Source of the DNA: an uncultured Lachnospiraceae bacterium
GTDB lineage: Bacteria > Bacillota > Clostridia > Lachnospirales > Lachnospiraceae
Direction of reading: 5' to 3'
Length of the DNA: 64,000 nucleotides
Assembly: GCA_947627365.1 (NCBI GenBank)
Contig: CANQVT010000001.1
Location: 115,353-179,352, forward strand
Position numbers and translations under genes: made by a program. Below are positions 53,911 to 62,954 of this stretch, piece by piece. The notes under the pieces were generated by a model. That model ran no database searches. It saw only the letters and a list, made by a program, of their open reading frames with translations, and was not told the DNA's origin. How positions within the stretch are numbered: the stretch's first letter is position 1; each line of letters begins with the position of its first letter.

Positions 53911-54636
53911 TTACAGCTGAATGGCGCCGAGCACCGCCCCGATGCTGTCCTGGATGAGCAGATCCGCGTATTTGTCGCGCGGCGTCGCCGACTTGTTGAT
54001 CACGACGAGATGACTGCCATTGAAATAATCGATCAGTCCGGCCGCCGGATACACCGCCAGCGAAGTGCCGCCGATGATCAGCACGTCGGCGTGGGAAATG
54101 TAGTAGACGGACTCCTGGATCGTGTTCTGATCCAGACCCTCCTCGTAGAGCACGACGTCCGGCTTGATCACTCCGCCGCACTCGCATTTCGGGATATCTC
54201 CCTCATAGTTCAGCATGTAGGAGGCGTCATAGCTCTTCCCGCACTTCTGGCAGTAATTCCTGTGCACGCTTCCGTGAAGCTCGAGCACCGTCCTGCTGCC
54301 CGCCATCTGATGCAGCCCGTCGATGTTCTGTGTCACAACCGCCTTCAGCTTGCCCTTCTGCTCCATCTCGGCGAGCTTTTTATGCGCCGCGTTCGGACCC
54401 TTGTCGAGGCAGAGCATCTTGTCACGGTAAAAACGGTAGAATTCCTTTGTGTTCCGCATAAAAAATGTATGGCTCAGGATCGTCTCCGGCGGATAATCGT
54501 ACTTCATATGGTACAGCCCGTCCACGCTCCTGAAGTCTGGGATCCCGCTCTCGGTAGATACGCCCGCGCCTCCGAAAAAGACAATATTGTCCGTGTTGTC
54601 CACGATCTCCTGCAGTTTTTTTACAGCATCCTCCAT
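53911..54636 (-). CDS. NAD-dependent protein deacylase, sirtuin
   Basis: 241 residues. Removes acyl groups from protein lysines using NAD. Rossmann motifs FFGGAGVSTESGIPDFRS and TQNIDGLHQMAG; catalytic His in LELHGSVH; structural zinc Cys pairs CQKC and CEC; GGTSLAVYPA near the C-terminus. Bacterial CobB/class U-type sirtuin. It lies between the sortase and DUF951 genes in the same direction. Confidence 0.94.
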   Translation of the reverse strand: MEDAVKKLQEIVDNTDNIVFFGGAGVSTESGIPDFRSVDGLYHMKYDYPPETILSHTFFMRNTKEFYRFYRDKMLCLDKGPNAAHKKLAEMEQKGKLKAVVTQNIDGLHQMAGSRTVLELHGSVHRNYCQKCGKSYDASYMLNYEGDIPKCECGGVIKPDVVLYEEGLDQNTIQESVYYISHADVLIIGGTSLAVYPAAGLIDYFNGSHLVVINKSATPRDKYADLLIQDSIGAVLGAIQL

Positions 54637-54705
54637 GCCTGCTCAGCTCCTCTCTGCACTCGCAAATCTCTCCGGCTTTCGCCGAACTGTCATCCGGGCT
54701 GTCTG

Positions 54706-55614
54706 TTATTTTGAAACGTACACCTGCGCCAGCTTGCCCATCACGGCAAAGCGCGTCGCGTCGTCGCCGGTGCAGGTCGAGAGCGTCACGATGCGGTCCT
54801 CTTTCGTGACATTCACCTCACTGGCCTCGATCTCCGAATGCTCAAACGCGTAATTGATGAATTCGTCAAACTGCTCGTCGGTAAAGGACGTCTGGTATGT
54901 AAGTCCTGTCTTGTTCACGACGGTAGCCGCGAAAATACGATACTGGTAGATGAAATCCGGAGTAAAGATCCAGAAGAACTTACTCTTCTCATATGTTCCC
55001 TCCTCGCGGAATTTCTTCAGCTTGCCGAACATGGAGAGATCCTTCATATTGTGCCCGTATATGATGGAATTCTGATCGGTCAGATCCGGCTTATTCACAT
55101 AGTTGAGGAAAAGGCAGCCCGCGAAATTGTCCGTCTTTTCAAATGTGCGGTGAAGATAGAAATCATTGTCCTCTCCCTGCACAACCGGGTACGAGATGTC
55201 CAGCGCACGGATCCTCAGCCAGCCGACAATGTCTTCATTGAGAGCCAGCAGCGCGTCAAAATCAATCGGGTTTGCCATCACAGGAAGCGTGACCGTCCTG
55301 CCATTCTCGACGACAGTCGCCGTCTCATGCCCGGCAAAACTGCCTGCGCCATCTCCGCTCTGTTGCTCGGCCTCCTCAATGCTCTGGAAGCTCTTCAGCA
55401 CCTCATCGTCCTCGAGCGCGTCGAAGTCCTCCGTCTGATCCTCCACCGCATAGCTTCCCTCGAGGTTGTCATATTCGTCCGCGCTCTTTTTGTATTCCTT
55501 GTAGAAGCCGTACAATGTGTACCCGGCAAAGACGAACACGCCGAGCGCCACCACCATCAGCAGCGTAGTCAGAAAGTCACCGAACGTCCTTTTTCTTTTT
55601 TCTTTTCCTGCCAT
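54706..55614 (-). CDS. Class B sortase, membrane-anchored
   Basis: 302 residues. N-terminal membrane helix about 15-37 after a basic start (type II orientation), acidic linker (55-100), SrtB catalytic domain with His188 in IIYGHNMKD, Cys281 in VTLSTC and Arg288 in ATRFAVMG. Similar in core to the sortase at 8195-9103 (SIIYGHNMKDLSMFGKL vs TIIYGHNMKDDTMFGWL) but unlike it has a clear anchor and no acidic tail. No substrate is adjacent; the TGD-ending proteins at 33657 and 46200 are candidates. Confidence 0.92.
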   Translation of the reverse strand: MAGKEKRKRTFGDFLTTLLMVVALGVFVFAGYTLYGFYKEYKKSADEYDNLEGSYAVEDQTEDFDALEDDEVLKSFQSIEEAEQQSGDGAGSFAGHETATVVENGRTVTLPVMANPIDFDALLALNEDIVGWLRIRALDISYPVVQGEDNDFYLHRTFEKTDNFAGCLFLNYVNKPDLTDQNSIIYGHNMKDLSMFGKLKKFREEGTYEKSKFFWIFTPDFIYQYRIFAATVVNKTGLTYQTSFTDEQFDEFINYAFEHSEIEASEVNVTKEDRIVTLSTCTGDDATRFAVMGKLAQVYVSK

Positions 55615-55659
55615 AAATACCTCCTTTTATTACTCTCCCCATTACGACCTGTTAGGCTG

Positions 55660-55775
55660 TGTCGCGAATCTGCGCTTCGCGCTAACGTCTTCGCTCCGTG
55701 CTCATACGTTCGCTCGCCAAATCCTGCCAGATTCATGCATGCATGAATCTGTCGCACCTGGCTCGCTTGATTCGC
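55660..55775. repeat. Palindromic intergenic repeat after asnS
   Basis: Between asnS and the sortase gene. Contains the 24-bp perfect palindrome CAGATTCATGCA/TGCATGAATCTG (55729-55752) and several short CGC/GCG stems (GCGCTTCGCGC). Composition differs from both genes. May act as a terminator, but no T run follows. Confidence 0.55.
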
Positions 55776-55776
55776 T

Positions 55777-57165
55777 TCATTGCAGGCTTCCGACAGTACG
55801 CGGATACGGAATCACGTCGCGGATATTCGAGATACCAGTCAGATACATGACGCAACGCTCGAAGCCAAGCCCGAAGCCCGCGTGATGCGTCGTGCCGTAC
55901 CTGCGCAAATCCATATAATAGCGATAGTCTTCCTCGCGCATGCCAAGCTCCTTGATCCTCTGCTGCAGCTTATCGAAATCGTCCTCCCTCTGGCTGCCGC
56001 CGATGATCTCGCCGATCCCCGGCACGAGGCAGTCCATCGCGGCGACCGTCTTCCCGTCGTCGTTCTGCTTCATATAAAACGCCTTGATCTCCTTCGGATA
56101 GTCCGTCACGAAGAGCGGCTTTTTAAACACCTGCTCCGTCAGATAGCGCTCATGCTCCGTCTGCAGGTCACAGCCCCAGGAGACCTTGTACTCAAATTTG
56201 TCGTTGTTCTTCTCAAGGATCTCGACCGCCTCGGTGTAAGTCACATGGCCGAACTCGGAATTCAGCACATGGTTCAGGCGCTCCAGCAGCCCCTTGTCAA
56301 TAAAGGAATTGAAGAAGCTCATCTCCTCCGGAGCATGCTCCAGCACGTAGCGGATGATATATTTGATCATATCCTCGGCAAGGATCATATCGTCCTTCAG
56401 GTCCGCGAACGCGATCTCCGGCTCGATCATCCAGAACTCCGCCGCGTGGCGCGCCGTGTTCGAATTCTCCGCGCGGAATGTCGGCCCGAAGGTGTAGACA
56501 TTGCGGAACGCCTGCGCGAACGCCTCGACGTCGAGCTGGCCACTGACCGTCAGGTTCGTCATCTTTCCAAAGAAATCCTGCGTGTAATCGATCTCGCCCT
56601 TATCGTTTTTCGGAAGATTATCCAGGTCGAGCGTCGTCACCTGGAACATCTCGCCCGCGCCCTCGCAGTCGCTTCCCGTGATCAGCGGAGTATGCACATA
56701 CACGAAATCCCGCTCCTGGAAAAATTTGTGGATCGCGTAAGCGATCAGGGAACGCACGCGGAACACCGCCTGGAACGTGTTCGTCCGCGGGCGCAGATGC
56801 GGGACCGTCCTCAGATACTCCATCGAGTGGCGCTTCTTCTGCATCGGGTAGTCCGGCGTGGACGCGCCCTCCACCTCCACCGAGGAGGCCTGTATCTCAA
56901 ACGGCTGCTTCGCGTCCGGCGTAGCCACCAGTGTGCCCTTCACAACAACTGCCGCGCCGACGTTCAGCTTTGAGATCTCCGCGAAATTTTCCAGCCCGTC
57001 CGAGTAGACGACCTGCAGCGTCTCAAAAAAGGTGCCGTCGTGCAGAACGAGGAAGCCAAACGTCTTCGAATCGCGGACGCTGCGCACCCAGCCGCCGACC
57101 GTGATCTCTTTTCCTGTATATTTCCCGCTGTCGCGATACAGCTCTCTAACCGTAGTAAATTCCAT
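55777..57165 (-). CDS. asnS: Asparaginyl-tRNA synthetase
   Basis: 462-463 residues, the usual AsnRS length, from the ATG at 57165 after AAGGAGACG; the frame is open upstream into the repeat element but without coding character. N-terminal OB-fold anticodon domain ([19 protein letters not shown]), class II catalytic core with motif 2 [21 protein letters not shown] and motif 3 [17 protein letters not shown]. No T-box leader is visible. The upstream region is occupied by a 129-bp inverted-repeat element. Confidence 0.96.
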   Translation of the reverse strand: MEFTTVRELYRDSGKYTGKEITVGGWVRSVRDSKTFGFLVLHDGTFFETLQVVYSDGLENFAEISKLNVGAAVVVKGTLVATPDAKQPFEIQASSVEVEGASTPDYPMQKKRHSMEYLRTVPHLRPRTNTFQAVFRVRSLIAYAIHKFFQERDFVYVHTPLITGSDCEGAGEMFQVTTLDLDNLPKNDKGEIDYTQDFFGKMTNLTVSGQLDVEAFAQAFRNVYTFGPTFRAENSNTARHAAEFWMIEPEIAFADLKDDMILAEDMIKYIIRYVLEHAPEEMSFFNSFIDKGLLERLNHVLNSEFGHVTYTEAVEILEKNNDKFEYKVSWGCDLQTEHERYLTEQVFKKPLFVTDYPKEIKAFYMKQNDDGKTVAAMDCLVPGIGEIIGGSQREDDFDKLQQRIKELGMREEDYRYYMDLRRYGTTHHAGFGLGFERCVMYLTGISNIRDVIPYPRTVGSLQ

Positions 57166-57190
57166 GTCTTTCGTCTCCTTTTTGTAAGTC

Positions 57191-57319
57191 TGAGCCGTGC
57201 CGAGCACGAAAAAGCAAAGCTTTTCCGTGCTCGCGGGCGTTCGCCCTATCATCCGTCAACGAACCAGGCGCTTATGAGCAAGCTCCCGCGTCTGGTTCGT
57301 TTCCTTCTGGCACGGCTCA
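57191..57319. repeat. 129-bp structured inverted-repeat element
   Basis: Perfect 11-bp terminal inverted repeats TGAGCCGTGCC (57191-57201) and GGCACGGCTCA (57309-57319). Inside are three hairpins: GAGCACG.AAAAGC/GCTTTT.CGTGCTC, GGGC-GTTC-GCCC, and ACGAACCAG (57259-57267)/CTGGTTCGT (57292-57300). The left half resembles the repeat at 31689-31745. It could be a MITE-like insertion or a cloverleaf-like RNA in the asnS leader. Confidence 0.7.
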
Positions 57320-57503
57320 TTGCTTTCGCGAATATTATATCCTTATTTTTCCCATCGCGCAAGGCTAAAAAGAGGCATCAAAAAGCGTTTAAGAAAAGAT
57401 TAACCTTTTTGTGGAGGAACGCGCCGAAACTGCTTGTCAGTCTCTTGCGAATATGTTTATACTTGAGATGAAAAAAACTTTTTTTAAATTTTTTCTGACT
57501 CGA

Positions 57504-57528
57504 TGCAACAATCCTGTCCTGAAGCGAC
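57504..57528 (+). promoter_or_regulatory. ECF-type promoter before the sigma gene
   Basis: TGCAAC (57504-57509), 15 bases, CGAC (57525-57528): the AAC/CGxC pattern used by many ECF sigma factors, about 35 bases before the sigma-factor ATG, hence possible autoregulation. Confidence 0.5.
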
Positions 57529-57564
57529 ACTTATTATATAGAACCACGCAGAAAGGAGCGAGCT

Positions 57565-58065
57565 ATGAACCCGACAAACGAACTTATCCGACAGGCGCAG
57601 GCAGGCGATGCGCACGCCTTTGCCCTGCTGTACGAATCGGTCTACAAGGATCTCTACCGCTTCGCCGTCTATACCCTGCGCCATACGCAGGATGCGGAGG
57701 ATGCCGTCAGCGAAACGGTGGTCGATGCGTTCGCGCAGATCAGGGGGCTGCGCGAGGCGGGAGCGTTCCGCTCATGGATCTTCCGCATCCTGAGCGCCAA
57801 GTGTAGCCGACGTATCCGCCAGTACATACAGGCGCCCGGAGAACTGGATGATGAAATCAGCGCACCGGAAACTGACCTCAACGAGCAGGCCGACGTGCGA
57901 CGCGCGTTTGACACACTCCCGCAGGAGGATCGGCTGATCCTCTCCATGAGCGTGTTTGCCGGGTATTCCAGCCAAGAGATCGGCGATCAGCTCCAGATGA
58001 ATTCGAACACCGTGCGTTCCAGACAGAGCCGCGCGCTGAAAAAGCTGGCGGAGCAGCTCGCCTGA
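57565..58065 (+). CDS. ECF-type RNA polymerase sigma factor
   Basis: 166 residues with region 2 (DLYRFAVYTLRHTQDAEDAVSE) and region 4 (LPQEDRLILSMSVFAGYSSQEIGDQLQ, then NTVRSRQSRALKKL); no regions 1 or 3, so extracytoplasmic-function type. Ribosome site AAAGGAGCG. 84 bases upstream of the membrane-anchored beta-propeller protein, the position normally held by the anti-sigma factor. A possible self-recognised promoter precedes it. Confidence 0.92.
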   Translation: MNPTNELIRQAQAGDAHAFALLYESVYKDLYRFAVYTLRHTQDAEDAVSETVVDAFAQIRGLREAGAFRSWIFRILSAKCSRRIRQYIQAPGELDDEISAPETDLNEQADVRRAFDTLPQEDRLILSMSVFAGYSSQEIGDQLQMNSNTVRSRQSRALKKLAEQLA

Positions 58066-58149
58066 AACTCAGCCGGTCCCGTCTCGGCTTTCCCTCTTGC
58101 CGAGTCTGAATCACTCTCAATTTTGTTAAGCAGACGAAAGGAGATTGCC

Positions 58150-60750
58150 ATGAACGAAAAGGAAATCCTTCAGAAAATAAAAAATGACGCCGAGAGCCTT
58201 ACCCCACCTGCTTCCCTGCAGCCGGATGCGATCGAGCGGATGCTGAAAGAGCAGGCTGAGAAAAGTCAGAATACACAAGATCAGCCGGAAAGCCCAACGC
58301 AGGCCACAGAGCAAAGCCTGACTGGTCAGGCTGCAGCCAAACCGGATGCAGCAACTACGCCGGCAGGCACGGCACAGACCATAGACAACAAGAAAATCGT
58401 CGCCCTCGCGGCAAAAAAGAAGCGCTACCGCCGTATCGCACAGTTCGGAAGCGTCGCGGCCGTCTTCGCGCTCGCCTTCCTCGTCTTTTCCCGGTCGGAA
58501 CGTCTCAGAAAGACCGAGCTCTCCGAGCAGGATAACGCCTCGCAGAATACCGGTAAGGCTGTAGTGGAACTCACCACAGAGGATGCAGGTTTGGACGCTG
58601 CGAATGTGGAAGAAGAAATTTCTGCTGAGAATGCGGAAGACGCTGCAGTTCCGAAAGCTGACGCAGCTATGGCACAGGCCGACGCAAGCACAGTGCAAGC
58701 CGATACCGACACATCTCAAGTTGATGCCACTGCAACGCAAACTGACTCCGACGCAGCACAGACCAACTCTGACGCAGTACAAGCCGGTGCCGGATCAGCC
58801 ATGGATAACGCAAAGGCCGCCCCTCTCACCGAGGCCCTCACCTATGCCTCCAGCTATGAGGAGGTCTACGACGCCCTGAGCGAGCAGTTCGGATCGAACG
58901 GCCTGTACCGCAGCTACGACATGAAGACAATGAACGCAATGGACACAGACTCCGTCAACCTTATGGGCGGTATGGGAGACATAGCGATGGAATCGGCGCA
59001 GTCCGCCGAGATGGACGCAGACGGCGCGGCAGTCAATTCCCCCGCAGCCCCCGCTCCCGCTGTCGCGGAGGACGGCGCAGCGGATTATTCCGATACGAAC
59101 GTACAGGAGAAGGGCGTCGACGAGGCTGACATCGTGAAGACGGACGGCAAATATCTCTACATCCTGCGGCAGGACGGTTCTCTCGCGATCGTGAGCGCGG
59201 ATCTTAGAGATCCGACCCTGATCAGCGTCACCGTACTCGGCGCCCCGGCACCGGCATCGGAACAGACGGCACAGGATGAGGACTTCAGACCTGCGGACGA
59301 CGTCACGACCCATGAACTGTATGTGGGCGAATCCGGACAGATGAGACCCTACAGCGACATCATGATCCATGAAATGTATCTGGACGGCGACACTTTAAGC
59401 GTCATCACAAGCTGCTACGCGAATACGCTTGAGGCCGAGGGAGATATCTACTACACCAACTACGGACGCGAGACGAAGATCTGCACCTACGACGTCAGCG
59501 ATCGGGAACATCCGGCGCTTGTCGGCACGGTCGCTCAGGACGGCTCCTACGAGGATTCCCGCAAAAACGGCTCCTATATTTACCTTTTCACCTGCTACCG
59601 CCCGACGATCGGAGAGACCTACGACGAGAGCGCGATCGTTCCGAGGATCAATAAGACACAGCTTCCCGCGGATGATTTCTATGTGCCGAAAAAGCTTCAC
59701 GACAGCTCTTACCTCGTGATCTCCTCGATGGACACGAAAATACCAGACGAGACGATCGACAGCAAGATCCTTGTCTCCGGCGCTACGGACTACTATGTCA
59801 GCCCGGAAAACATTTACATCGCCAACGAACATTACAATGGCAGCTACTCGACTTCTACCACAGAGCTCGTCAAATTCCACTATGAAGACGGCACGATCAC
59901 CGGAACAGCCGCGGGCGTCGTCAAAGGCACTCTCAACGATTCCTTCTCGTTGAACGAGTACAACGGGATGCTCCGCGTTGTTACCACCTACGAAGGCGAC
60001 GCCTTCAGCGGAGTGCGCGAGTTCGTCGGGGATCTTCTGAACACCTACTATGAGGATAACTGGATCGAGCATAACGCGCTGTATGTGCTGGACGAAAAGC
60101 TGCAGACCGTCGGCTACATCGGCGATCTCGCGGAGGGCGAGACGATCCGCTCCGCCCGCTTCTTCGGCGACATCGGATATTTCGTTACCTTCCGTCAGAC
60201 CGACCCGCTGTTCTCCGTCGACCTCTCCGACCCGGCGAACCCGAAGATCCTGGGCGAGCTGAAGATTGACGGCTTCTCCTCCTACCTGCATTTTTACGGC
60301 GAGAACCTGCTGCTCGGCATCGGCTACGAGGCGGACGAGGAGACCGGTATCACGAGCGGGCTGAAGCTCTCGATGTTCGACATCTCCGATCCGACCGACG
60401 TGCAGGAAGTAAGCCGCTACACGATCCCCGGCGTCACCTGGTGCCCGGCGATCGAGGACTACAAGGCGATCATGGTCTCGCCGGAAAAGAATCTCTTCGG
60501 CTTCTTCTGCGACGACCGCTACCTGCTCTTCTCCTACGACGCTGAGACCGGCTTCACCCGCGAGCTGCTCTACGACTTCTTCGCAGACGGCTTCTCGAAC
60601 GCGGCCGAGTACAACAATCTGCGCGGCCTCTACATCGGGGACGGCTTCTATCTCGCGGGCGACGCGTTCGTAATCACGTTCGATATGGAAAATGGCTTTG
60701 AGAAGGCGGCGGTGCTGCCGTTGGATCAGACAGAGGAAGAGATTAAATAG
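58150..60750 (+). CDS. Membrane-anchored beta-propeller protein, candidate anti-sigma/sensor
   Basis: 866 residues from the ATG at 58150 (AAAGGAGAT upstream). Cytoplasmic part 1-95 with an N-terminal helix (MNEKEILQKIKNDAESL, DAIERMLKEQ), one membrane helix about 97-114 after KKKRYRR, a long Ala/Asp/Thr linker (about 140-220) with repeated AQADAS/TQTDSDAAQ units, then a large extracellular beta-propeller domain (from about 305: VQEKGVDEADIVKTDGKYLYIL), the Beta_propel family (secreted C-terminal propeller related to WD-40). Next to an ECF sigma gene, the short cytoplasmic segment could bind sigma and the propeller could sense an external signal; this is inference, no RskA/ZAS motif is obvious. 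Confidence 0.85.
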   Translation: MNEKEILQKIKNDAESLTPPASLQPDAIERMLKEQAEKSQNTQDQPESPTQATEQSLTGQAAAKPDAATTPAGTAQTIDNKKIVALAAKKKRYRRIAQFGSVAAVFALAFLVFSRSERLRKTELSEQDNASQNTGKAVVELTTEDAGLDAANVEEEISAENAEDAAVPKADAAMAQADASTVQADTDTSQVDATATQTDSDAAQTNSDAVQAGAGSAMDNAKAAPLTEALTYASSYEEVYDALSEQFGSNGLYRSYDMKTMNAMDTDSVNLMGGMGDIAMESAQSAEMDADGAAVNSPAAPAPAVAEDGAADYSDTNVQEKGVDEADIVKTDGKYLYILRQDGSLAIVSADLRDPTLISVTVLGAPAPASEQTAQDEDFRPADDVTTHELYVGESGQMRPYSDIMIHEMYLDGDTLSVITSCYANTLEAEGDIYYTNYGRETKICTYDVSDREHPALVGTVAQDGSYEDSRKNGSYIYLFTCYRPTIGETYDESAIVPRINKTQLPADDFYVPKKLHDSSYLVISSMDTKIPDETIDSKILVSGATDYYVSPENIYIANEHYNGSYSTSTTELVKFHYEDGTITGTAAGVVKGTLNDSFSLNEYNGMLRVVTTYEGDAFSGVREFVGDLLNTYYEDNWIEHNALYVLDEKLQTVGYIGDLAEGETIRSARFFGDIGYFVTFRQTDPLFSVDLSDPANPKILGELKIDGFSSYLHFYGENLLLGIGYEADEETGITSGLKLSMFDISDPTDVQEVSRYTIPGVTWCPAIEDYKAIMVSPEKNLFGFFCDDRYLLFSYDAETGFTRELLYDFFADGFSNAAEYNNLRGLYIGDGFYLAGDAFVITFDMENGFEKAAVLPLDQTEEEIK

Positions 60751-60770
60751 AATTGAGTAATAAAACACGG

Positions 60771-60813
60771 CCCCATACGCTATGATTCTATAATAAAGAT
60801 ATAGCGTATGGGG
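60771..60813. terminator. Inverted repeat between convergent genes
   Basis: Perfect 13-bp arms CCCCATACGCTAT (60771-60783) and ATAGCGTATGGGG (60801-60813). No immediate T run on plus; on the minus strand the stem is followed by CCGTGTTTTATTAC. Probably a shared terminator. Confidence 0.6.
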
Positions 60814-60911
60814 TATATGCTCATATTAATGCTTATTTTTACATTTTTTCATTCGTAAAAAATGTTCCAATTTACATTTTTCAAAACACAACAAACGAAA
60901 CTTCGCGCGGA

Positions 60912-61871
60912 TCACTCGGCCTTCCTATGCCTCCGGAAAAACTCGCACTCCTCATCATTGCACTTCTTCGCATACTCGCTGCGGACGTCGCAGTGGAATA
61001 CATGCCCCGGCTTCGTCTCCTCGTCGCCGTAGATGTGCAGCTCCGCCTCGACTCCCTTCTCTGTCAGAAGATCCGCCATCGGCTGCGCGCACTTCAGCAG
61101 AAAATCTCCGGTCGAACTCATGACGAAAGCCGGCGGAAATTCTGCTGTGATATGCCCGAGAATGTCCTGCTGCTTCGCGAACTGCTGATAGTCCTTTCCG
61201 GCATAGCACACCATCAACTCCTCGCCAAGCTCGTTCATGTCATAGACGCCGCAATTGAGCGCGGTCGCCCGCAGCGTGAATTCCGGAATGTCCAGATCGA
61301 GAAGCGCCGCATACTCCGGATTCGTCACCGCCGCGCTGTACTGGGCGTTCAGATGCCCTCCGGCGGAATCGCCCACAAAGAAAATATTCTCCGTGTCAAT
61401 ATGGTATTTCTCCGCATGCGCGCAGACATAGCGCATCACCGTGTTCGTATCCTCGATCTGCGCCGGATAGCGGCTCTCGGGAGCGACCCGGTAGGAGAAA
61501 TTGACAACCGTGAATCCGCGCTGCGCGAGGTTCATGCAGTAATACTGATACACGCCCTTATCTCCGTAGACATAGCCGCCGCCGTGGATGCTGACGATCG
61601 TCGGCAGAATTCCTTCCATTCCCTTCGGGTAGTAAATGTCCATTGTCTGCAGCCTGTGCTCTCCGTATTTCAGATCGTCTATACGTGTGATGTCAGCCGG
61701 TGTCTGAAGTCCCTCGTCCCGCTTCCGGTCGGAACGGCTGAACTGGATCCTGTTCTTCCACGCCAGCATGTACGGCTCGAATTTCGGAATAATGACCGGC
61801 CCCAACGCCGCGCCGACTCCTGCTGCCGCCACCAGTCTCCCAACGCCTATCTTCTGTTTCTTCTTGCTCAT
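60912..61871 (-). CDS. Alpha/beta-hydrolase, HSL/esterase family
   Basis: 319 residues with a hydrophobic N-terminus (about 12-26) that may tether it to the membrane. HGGGYVYG is the oxyanion motif of hormone-sensitive-lipase-type esterases; nucleophile Ser in FVGDSAGGHL; catalytic Asp in MSSTGDFLLKC and His in KPGHVFHCD. Likely acts on short acyl esters or acetylated sugars; the substrate is not predictable. Ribosome site GGGAGGCGG. Downstream of the other hydrolase with 132 bases between. Confidence 0.88.
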   Translation of the reverse strand: MSKKKQKIGVGRLVAAAGVGAALGPVIIPKFEPYMLAWKNRIQFSRSDRKRDEGLQTPADITRIDDLKYGEHRLQTMDIYYPKGMEGILPTIVSIHGGGYVYGDKGVYQYYCMNLAQRGFTVVNFSYRVAPESRYPAQIEDTNTVMRYVCAHAEKYHIDTENIFFVGDSAGGHLNAQYSAAVTNPEYAALLDLDIPEFTLRATALNCGVYDMNELGEELMVCYAGKDYQQFAKQQDILGHITAEFPPAFVMSSTGDFLLKCAQPMADLLTEKGVEAELHIYGDEETKPGHVFHCDVRSEYAKKCNDEECEFFRRHRKAE

Positions 61872-62003
61872 ATGATCCGCCTCCCTTGATCCTTTTTGTT
61901 TTTATGATACGTACGCCGCATTCGGCATTCCTCTTCATTGCCTTGTCAGACAGACAATCCACAAATGGAGGATGCACTCTTCGTTACCGTAGTTCCGAAA
62001 TCC

Positions 62004-62942
62004 TCAGCTCAGCAGCCCGCTTTTCTCCATCCACGCAACGACGTCCTCGTACACCTGCTCCTTGTCCAGCTCGTTCAGGATCTCGTGCCGATCCTTCGGA
62101 TACAGCCTGCACTCCACATGCTCCATCCCAAGCTTTTGGAATTTTCGCGCTACGCTTCGCACGCCCTTTCCGAAATTCCCAACCGGATCCTCCTCGCCGG
62201 CGATGAACAGCACCGGCAGCTTTTTCGGCATCTGTCTTAGGTTTTCATCGCGGAGAATTTTGGAAATGCCGAGAAACATATTGTAATACCCATTCACCGT
62301 AAACGCGAATCCACACATCGTATCCTGAATATATGCGTCGACGACCGCCTCATCCCTGCACAGCCAGTCGCAGTCCGTGCGCTGCGGCTTGAATTTCGCA
62401 TTGTAGCTGCCGAATGTCAGAAAACGCAGCAGACGGCTTCTGTGCCTCCAGCCGAAAAGCTTCGCCTCCACCCTGCTGATCATCATTCCCATCCGCACCG
62501 CGGCCATCGGCTGGTCTCCGGTTCCGCAGATCACCGCGCCGTCAAATCCTGCCCCATGCTCGCACAGATACTGTCTGGCGAGAAACGAACCCATGCTGTG
62601 CCCGAACAATACATATGGGACGTCGGGGCAGCGCTCCTTCACCAGCTGATACACCCGGCGAATGTTCTGGATCATGATCCGGTTGCCGTCCTCCTCGGCA
62701 AAATATCCGTAATCTTCCTCAGACGCCGCGGTTTTACCGTGACCGAGGTGGTCGTGTCCCACCACCAGAATCCCTTTTCCTGCCAGATACTCCGCAAACG
62801 CGCGATAGCGCTCGATATGCTCCGACATCCCATGCAGGATCTGCACAACGGCCCGCGCCTTGCCCTCCGGGATCCAGCACATCCCATGGTTTTCAATCAT
62901 GCCGCCTTCTGTTGTAAAGTGAAAATGCTCCTCACGAATCAT
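62004..62942 (-). CDS. Alpha/beta-hydrolase, monoglyceride-lipase/lysophospholipase type
   Basis: 312 residues. Serine-hydrolase fold with cap: VVQILHGMSEHIERYRAFA, VGHDHLGHGKT, nucleophile Ser in LFGHSMGSFLA, catalytic Asp in IAGEEDPVGNFGKG and His in KDRHEILNE. This matches the Hydrolase_4/monoacylglycerol lipase group. No signal peptide, so cytoplasmic. It begins 12 bases after rsmA and is likely co-transcribed. Confidence 0.9.
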   Translation of the reverse strand: MIREEHFHFTTEGGMIENHGMCWIPEGKARAVVQILHGMSEHIERYRAFAEYLAGKGILVVGHDHLGHGKTAASEEDYGYFAEEDGNRIMIQNIRRVYQLVKERCPDVPYVLFGHSMGSFLARQYLCEHGAGFDGAVICGTGDQPMAAVRMGMMISRVEAKLFGWRHRSRLLRFLTFGSYNAKFKPQRTDCDWLCRDEAVVDAYIQDTMCGFAFTVNGYYNMFLGISKILRDENLRQMPKKLPVLFIAGEEDPVGNFGKGVRSVARKFQKLGMEHVECRLYPKDRHEILNELDKEQVYEDVVAWMEKSGLLS

Positions 62943-62954
62943 AAAACACCTCCG

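Larger units (their letters stand above)
57166..57564. other. Intergenic region between divergent asnS and sigma-factor genes
   Basis: 399 bases. From left: asnS ribosome site, the structured element 57191-57319, an A+T-rich stretch without clear sigma-A promoter, and the ECF-like promoter 57504-57528. No T-box and no coding sequence recognised. The asnS promoter is not obvious. Confidence 0.5.

Noticed and set aside
57166-57400. T-box riboswitch before asnS
   Set aside because: No specifier loop or GGTGG-type antiterminator sequence is seen; the region is an inverted-repeat element instead.
58126-58782. 218-codon minus-strand frame over the sigma/beta-propeller region
   Set aside because: Antisense of the low-complexity Ala/Asp linker; Cys/Gly-rich reading is an artefact of that repeat.
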